The notes below the pieces were generated by a model that searched no databases, was not told the origin of the DNA, and was given only the letters and a program-made list of their open reading frames with translations. 64,000 nt of DNA. It comes from Allodiplogaster sudhausi. Lineage: Eukaryota; Nematoda; Chromadorea; Rhabditida; Diplogasteridae. The stretch is from the NCBI GenBank assembly GCA_945643635.1, contig CALZFC010000033.1:905001-969000 (forward strand), given 5' to 3'. Shown here piece after piece: positions 49,108-60,950 of this stretch (position 1 is its first letter; each line of letters begins with the position of its first letter). The position numbers and the translations under genes are program-made.

Positions 49108-49588
49108 ATGAGTCGAGTCTTTCAGCCAGTGCTTCCCCAACTCGCACGCCGCCCTCTACCTGAAAGCGCGTGTGCTGAGTGCCCGAGCAGAGAAGCCAGA
49201 CTGTCCTGCCTCTTTCTCAGATCGCCTGAGGGCTGAAGCTAAGGATGTTCTTCTCTGCGCTCTCTCACTTTGCCCTGAACACTCGCCAAGCCTTGCTCAC
49301 ATGGCCTCGATCTATGCGAGAGAGAAGAACATGGCTATGGCAGAGCACTACTATCGGTTAGACAGTGGAGAATTCTTTCGAAGTCTACCTTGTTGTGTTT
49401 GCAGTGAACTCGTTCGTGTGAATGCATTGGATGGCCGGTGGTGGCAAGAGTTGGGAGACTGTCTTCTGTGTTCGGGGAGGGCAGAGGAGGCTCTCTCTTG
49501 CTTCCAGACCGCCTCTCGTCTCCACCACGGAACTCCCATCATTCCCTTCGAGGCCATTCCTCTTATCTTCCCCAATTCCTTCACATGA
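44550..49588 (+). CDS. ttc7: TTC7, tetratricopeptide scaffold of PI4KA complex
   Basis: TTC7 with EFR3 and FAM126 holds PI4-kinase III alpha at the plasma membrane. Exons: 44550-44610, 44679-44804, 44907-45064, 45119-45218, 45273-45379, 45441-45576, 45705-45798, 45940-46254, 46402-46474, 46595-46680, 46738-46865, 46915-47010, 47054-47141, 47221-47360, 47456-47565, 48187-48277, 48349-48478, 48525-48610, 48750-48850, 48925-49031, 49126-49356 and 49405-49588; about 915 aa, slightly longer than the vertebrate form. It starts MATKLRGSRLESELDKARTQ. Landmarks: YVIKGLCMET, SWQLAELLLRAFPD, EEMLLLLLLCEALCTRD, MKFANDDAFIW, DPHDYLSLYYCALHYAH, ending in TPR repeats and PIIPFEAIPLIF. Oddities: GC donors after 45218 and 45576, an acceptor reading CAT before 45441, and six acceptors ending GAG or AAG. 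Confidence 0.94.
47686..48083. mobile_element. MITE-like element with inverted ends
   Basis: CACGGAGGGTAC (47693-47704) is inverted exactly at 48065-48076, and TTCCGGTTAGAGAG (47709-47722) pairs with CTCTCAAACCGGAA (48036-48049). Inside, a 54-bp unit with TTAATGCCCACATATTACGG is repeated in tandem (landmarks 47861, 47915). No coding capacity. It fills most of the TTC7 intron 47566-48186. TGGCAAATTGCCAG and AAACGGGCGCAA are shared with the 39.5-kb element. Confidence 0.75.
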
Positions 49589-50391
49589 ATCTCCTCTTCC
49601 TTAGTAGACACTGCTTCCAAGTCGGTGCTTCACCACAGGTTCATTCACTTGGGTTTCCTCCTTTCCAATCAGCTGAAGTTTTGCATAGAATGTAGAATTC
49701 CCTCTTTCCATTAGCTGAATACTCGAGTATGCTTATCTCATTGACAGTGAAGTAATTAATTGCTATTTGCCGTTATTGTCAAGTCTTCTGTTTCCGCAAT
49801 TGATCACTCCTCCCTCTTTCATTCTTCTACTGCAAGTATTATCCTTATCTAATTTATTGTAATTTATATTACAAGAGATGCCTATTTCGCTCTTTTTATA
49901 TCTGCTGGCCCTCTTGTCTTTTTCATATTTATCTATTTCATTTAGGCTAGTAACTCAGCTAGCACGACCAACATTCTTTTTTTTTCTCATTCTAATCACA
50001 TGTATCATGAAATGGTTATATTTTTAATTAGACTTTTCCATCGACTTTTTCCTTCTCTTCGATGACGACGAAATTTTCGCATAGCGATCGAGAAAATGAT
50101 GCTGTACGCTGATACGGGACGTGTATTTACCTTTCATAGCTCATCATTTTGAATCGCGTCAATGTAACCATAGGCTCGATACGATATAGTTGCTTCTATT
50201 TCTTTGGAGATTGGAGGTGTAATAAATTAGTTCTCACTTCTCGCAGACACAGCCAGCATAATGTGTATAATACAGCTTCACAAATCCTTATCTTTATATG
50301 CGCGGTTAGCTTTATTGAGTTGAATATTGGGTGGTGAGTGCGGGCGGTGATATGTTGATGGTGGCAGGGGCTGCTGTTGGTACTGACTGAG
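49589..50391. other. TTC7-Gemin2 spacer
   Basis: AT-rich, no exon seen. It holds the TTC7 3' end and the Gemin2 promoter or leader. Confidence 0.5.
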
Positions 50392-51670
50392 ATGGACCCC
50401 GACCCCCTCTTCCGCGTTGCGAATGTGGAGGATGTCGACATGGAATCAACTCCCATGACCGCTGAGCAATATCTCGCACAGGTTCGCCTTCTATTCATTA
50501 CTGGCTATCTGTGGCGATTCGCCCCCCCCACTTTCATAGTAATCTTGCATCTTCTTCAGGTAGTCGCTGCTAGGAAGCAGCAGCCGCGGGTTGTTCGTGC
50601 AGTTGTGAAGAGACAGCGAAGTTGTGAAGACAGGACTACGGCAGCTCCGTCAATTTCCTCTTCCTCACGGGACCCGCACGCGCCTAGCGTCGAGTGGATA
50701 ACCGCCAAAGTTTTTTTTAATACAACAATCTTAACACCCGCCACACACCTGTCAATTTCGATTTGATAGAATACAAGGTCGAGGTGGCTTTCTCGTAAGC
50801 CATCGTTTTATCATTTATAAATGTGTTTGATATATCTGTGATTGAGTTGTCTCTCTTCGGTCGGCATCGGGAGGCGGTGGAGAAGAGAAGAGAGACGAGC
50901 AGACCAATCAAGGGGGTGACTTGGCCACCGCTGGTAAGAGCAGATTCTTCCTTCTTTATTTCATTCTTCGTCATCGTTTTACTGATTGAGCAATGTCTGT
51001 TTAAATATTCTTTAGAACTAGCTAGAAGTGTGATTTCACTGTTATTCCAGCTCGAGCCAACAGAGTGGTACTCCATAGCCATGAATGAGTGTATTCCTGA
51101 GGCCACTCCATTCAAAGTCAGTGTTTTAAGGCAGCCTATATAGAGTAGGAATAGACTGCTATGATAGGTGAATTCAGAGTTTTTTCCCGCATCACAAGGG
51201 CACTCCGCCTGCGCCAGCAGTTCTCTTCACTCTTTCCTCTTCACAACAGGTTGTCATTTCCCTGTTCTTCTATTCCCTATTCAGTAGCTTCCCCTTCAGG
51301 CAGCTCTTCTCTCTGCTCTGGTTGAGGAGTGGCCCGGAGAGTACGATCGTTGTCTGTTCGAGTGGATCCACGCTCTTCTGCTAGTCGCAGATCGACCCCT
51401 TCTTCAAGATGTTAGTGACGTAGTATCTTCTGTCTTACCTTCTCTCTCTCTCACACACACACTCTCTCTCTCCTTCTCCCGCTCTCTCCCCCTCTCTCTT
51501 TCTCCCGCTCTCTCACTCTCTCGCTCCCTCAGGTCTGTTCCTCTCTCCGTGCCTTCGCTCGTCGTCTCAAGGTCCTACGAGCATCAGAGAACGATGCGAG
51601 AAAATTCGAGTGTTCCTTTCTCATTGCCATAATTGCTAACTACTTCTCACAGTTTGACCTCGCCGATTAA
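50392..51670 (+). CDS. gemin2: Gemin2 (SMN-complex snRNP assembly factor)
   Basis: Gemin2 binds the Sm ring and SMN during spliceosomal snRNP assembly. Exons 50392-50481, 50560-50709, 50847-50933, 51051-51116, 51178-51249, 51300-51410 and 51533-51670; all phase 0; 237 aa, a little short. Family landmarks: N-terminal TPMTAEQYLAQV followed by AARKQQP; the W-helix EWITAKLSLFGRHREAVEKR; LFEWIHALLLVADRPLL; C-terminal SSLRAFARRLKVLRASEND and IIANYFSQFDLAD, matching the conserved DLAD terminus. Joining exon 2 directly to 50847 gives an ungapped match to the family; its acceptor is the weak ATTGAG. Confidence 0.92.
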
Positions 51671-51839
51671 CCCCATGCATCCGACTCTGATATCAGCAAA
51701 TATAACAATATGACAAGGCAGGGCTGTGGCATTTACATATAAGGTTCTGAAAAGACGGCCACGTCACCGTTTATGTCATATATGTAACATAGAGAAGGAA
51801 AGGTCGGAATGGAAGGAAGATGGAGTGGGGTGAGTTGTC

Positions 51840-53136
51840 TTATGTGTTTCCCTTGACGCTGAGCTTCGGCCCGCTCTTGTAATACTCTTTTAGGTAGCCA
51901 ATGAACTCGATGATATTCTTCTACAAGCAAACGATGACTTGAAAATCGTACCACTTAAAGTCTACTGTGCTAAATTTTAGGCCAGAAATCCTGGAAATCG
52001 TACCGCGTGATTTGCGGCATTCTTGTCGGAGGCCTTGAGCAGTTCCTGAACCTAAAACTAACTCTGCTCACACTCTCACTCCATCCCTCTTTCTCTCTCT
52101 CTCTCTCACTCTCTCTCTCCCTCCCTATCTCTCTCTCCCTCTCCCTCTCTCCCTTTACCTTGAGAGCAGTCTTCTCGAATGCAGCGATGGCTGCCTTGAA
52201 TACCTGTGCTCGTTTGTCGATCTCTTCACACGTGTTGCTGTCTCGGACGGCGTTGCGCGCCTCGTCGACTTGGCGGAGCAAACTGGGAATCTTCTCTCTT
52301 TGCCAAGACTGAGAGGACTGGACTGACTCGAGCATCGACTTGTACTTCTCGTCAAGCTCCGCGTATTCCAGGATTGCGAAGCGGCGCAGATGGCGCATCG
52401 ACACTCTCATGTTCTCCTGTCAAGGGACAGCTTTTGAGAGAGAGAGAGAGAGAGAGAAAGAAAGACACACAGATAGAGAGAAAGAAAGACATAGAGAGAG
52501 AGAAAGAAAGACACAGAGAGAGAGAGAGAAAGAAAGACATGGAGAGAGAAAGAGGGAGAAAGAAAGACATAGCGAGAGAAAGAGGGAGAACAAGAGCTGA
52601 CTCTGGTCTCGCGCTGTTTCTTGGCTGCAATGCTGGCTTCGAGGGAGAGCTTGACAAGTCGGTCTTTGTTTTCTTCCTTGTGGAAGGTTGAGAGCGTTTT
52701 AAAGGAGGCCTCCAGTAACTCGTAAGGATTCTCTCCCGGCTCCTGCCAAGGAGCATTATGTGAATAAGTGGATGAATTAATGGGCAGCCCCATCCTGCCT
52801 CACTTGTTCCATTTGCGACGAATGAGCGTATGTATGTATACTATGAATTAGTAATTGTTACTTTGTAATCATAATTAGTGGAGTGTAAGCAGGGACCGAC
52901 CTCGTTGATCTTGCTCCTCTTGAGCACCGCTGCGTTTCCTTGAGTGATTCGCTCCATCTTCTCGGCCAGACTGCTGATGCTTTCCTTGTACACGTCAATA
53001 CTGTAATCTCAATGGTTGTCCCCTTCTGGAATGCGTAGATCACTGGCCTGTTCTTTTTCTCTGCGATCTGCTGGTTCACAACGAGGGGCATCAGCTTGAT
53101 CTTCTCCCCTTTCTTCCCTCCCCCGCTTTCTTTCAT
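51840..53136 (-). CDS. Coiled-coil protein, possibly BAR-like
   Basis: Exons in transcript order: 53136-53048, 53000-52901, 52742-52602, 52416-52159, 52051-52004 and 51920-51840; 238 aa. It starts MKESGGGKKGEKIKLMPL and ends LSVKGNT. After a basic N-terminus it is almost entirely charged alpha-helix: DVYKESISSLAEKMERITQG, ENPYELLEASFKTLSTFHKE, ELDEKYKSMLESVQSSQSWQ, RAQVFKAAIAAFEKTAL, NIIEFIGYLKEYYKSG. The long amphipathic helices and length suggest a BAR-type membrane-bending dimer, but this is inference; I cannot name the family. The first intron is only 47 nt and needs a GC donor (CAG|GCCAGT) to keep frame. The gene converges on gemin2, 169 bp apart. Confidence 0.75.
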
Positions 53137-53774
53137 CGTGAATGCTCAAAGGAGTTCCATTCAATTAGTTTCCTCATGGTCACGTCATTTTCATCAACCT
53201 CACTGATAAATATGTATTTGTCTCATGGCAGAAAAGAAGAGACAAAGAATGCTGCAAATTGTGCATGTCACCTCCTCTTTTTCTTCTTTCTCTTCTTTTA
53301 TCCTCTTACACTTTCGCCAGGGAACACTAGAGCTTTTGTTCATTTCACTCGCAAACTCACATTTCGCCTTTTCTTTTCTTGCTTCTCTATTTTGTTACTC
53401 CTCTCTCTCTCTCTTACTCTTACTTATTTATTCTTTTTTTTGTCATCCCTTGATTCCGAATTTTCGGGCAGAAAACAAAGGCAGTTCGCCATCTCACTCC
53501 CCAATTCCTCCCTCTTATCTTTCAATTCTCTCTCTCTCTCTCTTGCACTGTCTTTCACTCTCGACATTTGAAATGCGCGTGATCTCGAAAGATATGCCCG
53601 CCTGAGTGGTACTCCCAGACGATTCCTGCTCACCATCAGCTTTATCCTCTTATTCTCGTTGAGTCTCACTCTCTGGGTCCCTCTTCTCTAATCGCAATAC
53701 TTGCACACGGAAGGCAGTGCACAAAGAAGCTCGGAGAATTCGTGAAGAGTCCACAAATCAAGGAAAATCAGAGA

Positions 53775-53811
<37 letters not shown>

Positions 53812-54394
53812 AAGATAAGAGGATGTGAAAGGGTAGTAACATAGGTAAGATTTGACTAGGAGTGTGGCAGGGGTAGAAGAAATAGGAGAGACCGAGTGTG
53901 CACGAGATGAATAATCGGAAGAAATCTCTGAAGTGGAGTCCTCGAAGAAGTTCTTTGTATCTGTTAAAACCCTGCTCAATCTGCTCCTCTCATATTTTCT
54001 GCCCTCATAAGACATTCTGATATGTCAATCTATCTGCCTTGAAGCAGGTCAACCTACCACCTCGGAGACTGGGACAATCCCAGTTCTTCCATCTTCATAC
54101 AGCAAGTACAGACAGTCCTATGACGCAAAAGAGATGTAAGAAGTTGTCCCCGGTCTGGCAACTACAGAGGCCAGAGAGCAATTGAGCAGGAGAGAGATGA
54201 ACAGCGAGGAAGGGAGAGGGAGAGAGCGAAAGGGAGAGAGAGAGAGAGAGAGAGAGAATGCAAAGGCCGATCCCGAAAAAGGAGCGCTGAGTGTGGACTA
54301 CGCCACCAATTCAGTGACGAGAAACAACAAGCTATTGGCAGTAAAGCAGCTTCTAAACAACAATCATCCATTCCGCTTTCCCTTCATTTCTTGC
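53137..54394. other. No gene seen
   Basis: CT-rich DNA (53270-53560) upstream of the coiled-coil gene, then mixed sequence with GA tracts near 53775-53812 and 54210-54256. Confidence 0.5.
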
Positions 54395-54688
54395 TACACA
54401 CAGAAAACAATTCTGTAGTTTTCGCCAGAGGGCGGAAAAGGTCGAGGAGAATTCGTGAAATTTGGCGCTGGCGCCTGAGCCAAAACTACAGAATGGGGGT
54501 CGAGTAGAATTCGTAGTTTCCGTGCAGTGATAATACGCTGATTTACAGGCTCCGCATCTTTTTATCCTGGCCTCTCTCCCCGGCACTCATTTTGCTGAAC
54601 TTCTTACTCTTCATCATATGAGAAAGAAAACCCCGACAAGGGGATAGCCTAGCTTACCTACTTTCTCCCCCCCCCTCTCTCTCTCTCC

Positions 54689-54736
<48 letters not shown>

Positions 54737-55285
54737 CTCTTTCTCTCTCTCTCTCACTCTCTCTCGGGTACTTTTCTTTGTCACCCGCCTTTTCCTTTTA
54801 GCCAAGAGGCTGCATGATGTTCGTGGAAAGAGAAGCATGATTTTCAGAGGACAGTAAAGAGAAAGGATGAACGGGAATGTTTAAAAAGCTCAAGAACAAC
54901 ATGGCTTGTATTGGGTTGTTGTTCAGAGACCCTGAGCGAGAGGGAGGGCGAGAGAGAGAGAGAGAGAGACAGAGAGAGAGAGAGACAGAGAGAGAGAGAG
55001 ACAAAGAGAGAGAGAGACAGAGTCCGGGTTTTCGGGTCCGGTCAGGAGCAAAATGTCTTTCTCTCTCTCTCTCTCTGTCTTCTTCCAGGTACAACCGACG
55101 ACAACGACTCCCATCAACACAACGGATCACAGGTTAGCTAAATTATCGACGTTTGCGAACCTTTTTGGAATGTTTTTCTATTTTACTGTTGTTTCCGTCA
55201 CTGAATGAAAAGCAGTGAAATATGTCGTTCGCAAAAGTAGGATAATTAGCTAACCTGATCCACAGGATGGTGGGACAACCGTGAA

Positions 55286-55316
<31 letters not shown>

Positions 55317-55706
55317 GAGAGAGATAAGAGAGAGAAAGATAAATAGATTCTTTCATTAGGTGTGCTCGAAAATTGGTATAAATAGGTGCAAAAGTGATTA
55401 AAAACCCGCGAAATAAAAAAAAATCCGAAGTGTGAGAATGACACAGAGGGTGTAGCAGACTGTGTGAGAGACGGATATCAAGAAAAGTTTAGAAAAAACT
55501 CAGTAAAACCATCTTAAAATATGAATAAAACAGCAAAAAGTTAAAGCGCTTGGGGGACCCGGCTGCCCGCGGTGACATTTTACGAATATTGCTATGACAT
55601 GCTAATTCTCCTCGACCTTTTCACGAATAAATTAGCAACGTCGGCTTTACACTGATATATTCGTACCTCATTTTGTACTATACAACAGAATATTTTTCTG
55701 TGTGTA
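54395..55706. mobile_element. 1.3-kb element with long inverted ends
   Basis: Left end TACACACAGAAAACAATTCT (54395 on) is mirrored at 55681-55706, which ends TTTTTCTGTGTGTA. A second inverted pair, AAAAGGTCGAGGAGAATT (about 54437-54454), recurs inverted at about 55604-55621. The outer TA on both sides may be a target duplication. An inner stem pairs ATTCTGTAGTTTT with AAAACTACAGAAT (about 54410-54494). The interior is mostly CT/GA microsatellites with no transposase, so it is non-autonomous. It shares its terminus with the 12.4-kb element. Confidence 0.75.
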
Positions 55707-56732
55707 CCGCTTCTCCTGAGCAGTCACTATTCATTCGAAAAGATTGTAAAGGAAATAATCAAAAAGAGGAGAGGAGACTGTCAGTGAAAGAAGAGACAGC
55801 AGAGGAATAAGAAGGGAAAAGTCATTAGAAAGGAAGGACATTTTTATAATTCAGTAAGTTGAACTGCTATTGTCAGTAGCCGATTCACTTTTTACTGCTT
55901 TTTCCCAAGACAAAATAAAGGCTGTGTGCATTGTCAGAAGAGAAAAAGGAACCTTGGCCCTCTTCTCCCTTCATCGCTGAGTCGACCGATGTTGAATGAG
56001 AGAAAGATAGAAAATGGAGTGACACCAAATCATCTCTGGTTATGCCGTCCGAACTATTTGTCCCATATTTAAATATGTATGCTCTTTACCATTATTTAAA
56101 ATTCCGTAGAAGAATCTTATTTTTTAAATGTTTTTTTTTAAATGTATTTTTTTCCAGCAGAGCTGTTATTTGTTTGAACCCGTTCGATTGTTTTGTTGCA
56201 TCAACGGATTCTCCTTCCGTAAGACTGACTCTTCTTTTGTGTGATTGATCAACCCTAGGCGATGTGACAGGGAAGCAGAGCGGACGATCTGGCAGAGGAA
56301 AAGAGGAAAGGAAGAGGAGGGGGAACGAGAGAATGTGCTGTAAGTGGAGAGGGCAGAGAAAAGGATCAATAAAAGAAGAGTGTAAGAGATGGAATAAGTC
56401 GGAGGGGGGCAGAGGTGTTCAGCCTTCTTCTGCTTCTCATTCTGTCTACCCTGAGGTGAAGACGAAAGTGGAGACGAGAGAGCAACAACTGCCGCTGCCA
56501 TTCTCCTCTTTGTTGTCGTCAGTATTTTTTTCTTTTGGCTGTTCTTTCTCTGCCATTTCTCCTCACTCTTCTTCTTTTCTCTCTCTCTCGCGCTCTCTCG
56601 CTCTCTCGTTTGCTCGTTCTTCTTCAAATCTCAAAAATTCCTACATCCCTCTCCCTAACCACCTTATATCATGCCGTATCCGTGCTCCTTCTTCGGGAAT
56701 ATTGAACTTACGACCGAAAATCACCTTCTTTC
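55707..56732. other. No gene seen
   Basis: AT-rich, then mixed purine-rich sequence with no convincing exon on either strand. Confidence 0.5.
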
Positions 56733-56933
56733 CTAATTCGGAGACATTTTTCTTCGTATTTCTCCTTCAATTTGTGCTGGTTTATGTTGCCACTTGCTCC
56801 GCTTATCAGTCTTGCAATCTAGAAGTTCAGTCATGAGCCTAATCTCTGCAGTGCGCTTTTCCACTCGTTCTTGATCTGCCAACCGGTTGAGAATACGAAC
56901 GGTTTCAGACGTCAATGTCATATACAATTCAAG
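56733..56933 (-). CDS. Possible terminal exon, helical
   Basis: Minus strand, acceptor ending CAGTTAG, phase 0, 66 codons to a stop. It reads LELYMTLTSETVRILNRLAD, then ERVEKRTAEIRLMTELL, and ends KMSPN. The phase fits the donor at 58062 of the membrane-protein gene, but the link is unproven and the composition differs from that tail. Confidence 0.35.
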   Translation of the reverse strand, partial: LELYMTLTSETVRILNRLADQERVEKRTAEIRLMTELLDCKTDKRSKWQHKPAQIEGEIRRKMSPN

Positions 56934-58061
56934 CTAACTGTATCGAAAAAGTGTAAGGGAACAGATGTACACGAAGAGTAGTGAATGTCTAATATAAGTC
57001 AACGAGGACAATTCATGTCTGACAATAAGTAGAAGTGCGATAATTCCTGAATGGGGAACTTGTTTGCACTGATTAAGCCAAATATACTTCACCAAGCCTT
57101 ACCTTTTAGCTGCGTATTCATTGAGAAGTACGAACGTACTATTGCGAATTTCTGGAAGATCGATTTAAAGATCAAGAACAAAGGCGCTCATTATGAGTAA
57201 TATGTTGTGAAGAAAGACAACATTGTCTACAAAAGTTAAGACAAAACACAATAGAAGGGGTAGAAATGGAAATTTTTTTAACCAAAATTTTATCATTAGT
57301 GCTCAAATAAAATCTGCTTATTTAACGAAAAAGCTGAATAAATATTGTGCACTTTGCAATAGGGAGGGGAGGGAAGCAGGATGTACACATTACTCAACAA
57401 CTTCCTGTAATCAAACGGATGAAGTGTGGAAAGCCGCGCTCTGCTGCACGGGAATATTCACCGAGCGAGCCTGCAATTACAGACATCCTTCTTTTTCTTC
57501 AATCCTTTTCCCTTTCACTAATGTGAAAATGAATAAGTTCTGCCGCACATGTAATCTATCGAAGATAGACGAAATTTACATCGACAAAAGATATACTCTG
57601 ATTTGAAAGATCTTATGCTTACTCACGAGTTGCTTTGTTGAACCAACATGGTTTCAATAATTTTCTAGCCCGCTTCCTCTCCTTATTTTCCCACATTCTT
57701 CTATGAGATTCAGCCTTTCACCCATGACGTCATTGTATGTTCTCTTCTTGCCACATAAAAATTCTCCCACTTACGATAAGTTAAGACCGAATTTAGAAAT
57801 AATACAACAAGAGCTGAGAAGGTTCATTCTTTTTTTGTGCACGATGTTAAAAAAAAGCGAAGAAAGAATGTGGGAGAGAGTTCATATCAGCAGATCTAAG
57901 ATTAAGCATGACATAGACGAGGGAGGAAGAGAGATAGAGAGAGAGAGAGAACGAGGGAGGGAGAGAGGGTTAGAGAGAAAGAGTGAGAGAGAAAAGAGTG
58001 AGAGAGAGACGGAGAGATAGAGTGAGAGTGATGGCGGAAGAAGGATATGATATGACGGAAC
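56934..58061. other. No supported gene
   Basis: AT-rich. A plus-strand cysteine-rich open frame at 57226-57606 has no early ATG and is not accepted. A GA tract lies at about 57930-58018. Confidence 0.4.
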
Positions 58062-59104
58062 CTCTTCATATGTGACTGGAGGCCGGTAGGGCTCGAAGTT
58101 CTGAGCAGAAAGGAGTGGCTGGGGAGGCGTTGGTTGCCCTGCTTGCGGAGTCAGCATCCGTGATTGGTTGTATACCTCTCTTAATCACTTTCTTCATGCT
58201 TGTCATATTCTTCTTGCATATCACGCTCCCTATCCAACTTTTCTTGTCTAAGAAGCTAACATGCAAAAGACATTGCTGCATTTGCATTGAAATATTGGAT
58301 TTGGTTTTGTTTGTGGTTGCTGCATGGAAGAATTGTGATTCTCTGGCATGGCATCCTTGTCTCTCCTCCTTCGTTCTTTCCTTCTTTCCCCTCCTTGGCT
58401 AACATTTTCTTCTCCTTCCTCTGCCCAAGATACTCGCAGTCCTTCACGTGCTCTTTCTGCTGAACTTTCCACTTCTTCTCTTCAAAAGTGACCGTCTTAA
58501 ACTTTGACCCGCCCCCTTTGCACTTCAGCCAATTCTGCCTTTTTGTTTGCTTAGCTATTCCAGCTCACTTCACTCTCTTACAACTCGCTTACCTGGCCAG
58601 ATTTTCAGACATAAGGAGGAAAAAGAGATGTAATGAGAAACGAGCGAAATGAATATAGGAAAAAAGAAAGGGGCTAATAGATCGCAGTCTATCGTACATA
58701 TGGGTATGCAAAAGTTTGCAAAAAGTAGAGAAATACAGGCAGTACATACTTGCTTGAAAATTTGGAAATAGCACAATTGATAACAAGAACTATAATAAAA
58801 GGGTAGGAAATAGAAGAGATGAGATCAAAGTGAGGACGAAGAATGAGAGAACAGAGATCGAAGTGCGCTAGAGGGAAGTGGAGATAGGGTGCGGTAAGAG
58901 AGAGCACGAGAGAAAGAGAGAAGATTGGGAGGCTGGCGCTGCTTGCACTGCGCGTGTTTGTCTTTCGTTCCATCAATGCCTCTGGGACGATCTCTCGCCC
59001 TCTCTCTCTCTCTCTCTCATACTATACGAAAGAAGTAGTAAAAGACATTTGTCTTATTAGAGAGAAGAAAAGACAGCAATAAAGTAGCAAAGAGAGGGAG
59101 ATAC

Positions 59105-59140
<36 letters not shown>

Positions 59141-59323
59141 AGAGAGGGAGAGTGAGAGAGATAAGCATGCGCCAGACCCTTTTCTTATCGCTCATTCTCA
59201 TGTGTATTTGTTCTCCCAATAAACAATTTTCTGGCAATTTTTGTATCAGAATTTTCCAATTCCTGACAGAATCGTGAGGAAAAGTTATGGCAATGAAAGC
59301 GAGAGCTAGAGAGAGGAGTGAGT

Positions 59324-59360
<37 letters not shown>

Positions 59361-60020
59361 AGATAGTGAAGGAGACAAGTAAAGAAGGAGGGGAATTGAG
59401 AGATGGAAAGTTTATATAAGGGAAATGATAAGAGGGATTTCAAGACAGAGAAAGGAAAGAACTAACCGAGAAAATAATATGGTATGGACTGACTCATAGG
59501 ATTGAGGCGGTGGCTGGTGACTGAATGGCTGGAAGGGAGTCTGCGACTGTGGGAAGGAGTGCGTGGGAGTGGGAGGTTGGTAGGAGCCAGTCAATGGCGG
59601 CTGGTAGGAGGCAGGGGAGGCCGGAACCGGCTGGGCTGGTCGGTAGCCAGAGGGAGCTGACCACGGCGAGGGCGATGACCGAGATCCCGTTAACCGCTCC
59701 TTCTTTTCCCCTCCTCCTCCATCCGCACGCATCTCAATTAAAAAGGATATTGATCTGGACATCGAGAAAATATAGAAAATATATTCTTAATTGAGAGAAA
59801 ATCAATTCTTAATTGATTCATTGTGCATAATAATACTTTCACCTTTATGGTTGTGTTTACGCTGTTATTGGGATTAAGTGAATCGAGCACAGCTGGCAGC
59901 GTTGAAACGAGGCTAACCCAGAGATAAATGCATTTATGGCTTCTGCTGATAAGATGATGCCAGATACAAAGAAGAGAGAGAAAGAAAGAGCGAGGTAGAT
60001 ATAGAGACTGAAAGAGCCAG

Positions 60021-60057
<37 letters not shown>

Positions 60058-60916
60058 GAGAGAAAGAGAAAGAAAGGTTTGGCTTCTTTTGCATGCTTTG
60101 GATGGCTGACATTCTGCACGCAAACATAGTAGATGGCAAGGATGGCCCCCACGAAGAGGATGACTCCTCCGATTAGGATCGCGAAGATCACTGCGATCTG
60201 AAGAATACTACCATATTCGAGTATCCTATTCTTCCAGTCTCAACTTATTTTGTTCTCGTCTTTAATTAATCGCTCTTCTTTTATATAAGCCGTACCATTG
60301 TCTTTCTCTTATTTAGACGGACCTTGGACCTTTTCCATGCTCTTCCCCCCCGCAAATCCAGATATGATGCGAAAAAGGGAATTACTTCCTCAGTTTAATT
60401 TTGCATTTTCAATATGAAAGAATTTAAGCGAACAAATGACTTACTTGGTAATTGAAGTTATGATCGTACACCATTGCTGCTGCTCTCTTTTCCTTCCTTC
60501 ACAGTGCAGATATCGATTAGGATTCGACTGAAAGTGAGGAAAGAGTCGATAAAAAAGAAGCATGAATCGAATAGCAAGGTGAAGCTGGCGATGACTGTCT
60601 CTCCATCCAAGGGGGAAAGCCGGCGGTGGGTGCGAGAGTGATCATGAGGTGAAAGGGGTTTGAGAGATAGCGATAGAGAGAAGAGAGAGAGAAGAGATGT
60701 AGATCATGAGAGAGTGGGCGATAATGAGAGACGCAGAGAGAGAAGGACAGCGTGCTCTCCTCGCGCACCTCGTCAATGCCGCCTTCTGTGCTACACGACG
60801 TTGGCAAACAGTGCAAGGAAGGAAAGATGGTGAGAGAGAGAAGGGAAAGAAAGATAGAGATGGAGAGAGACATAGAGAGATGGATAGAGAGAAAACAGAT
60901 AGATTAACAAAATGAA

Positions 60917-60950
<34 letters not shown>

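Noticed and set aside
50768..50792. Extra gemin2 exon after the TTTGATAG acceptor
   Set aside because: It would change phase and break the ungapped family match obtained by joining 50709 directly to 50847.
57226..57606. Cysteine-rich plus-strand open frame
   Set aside because: There is no ATG until near its end and no splice sites tie it to a gene; it lies in an AT-rich intron or spacer.
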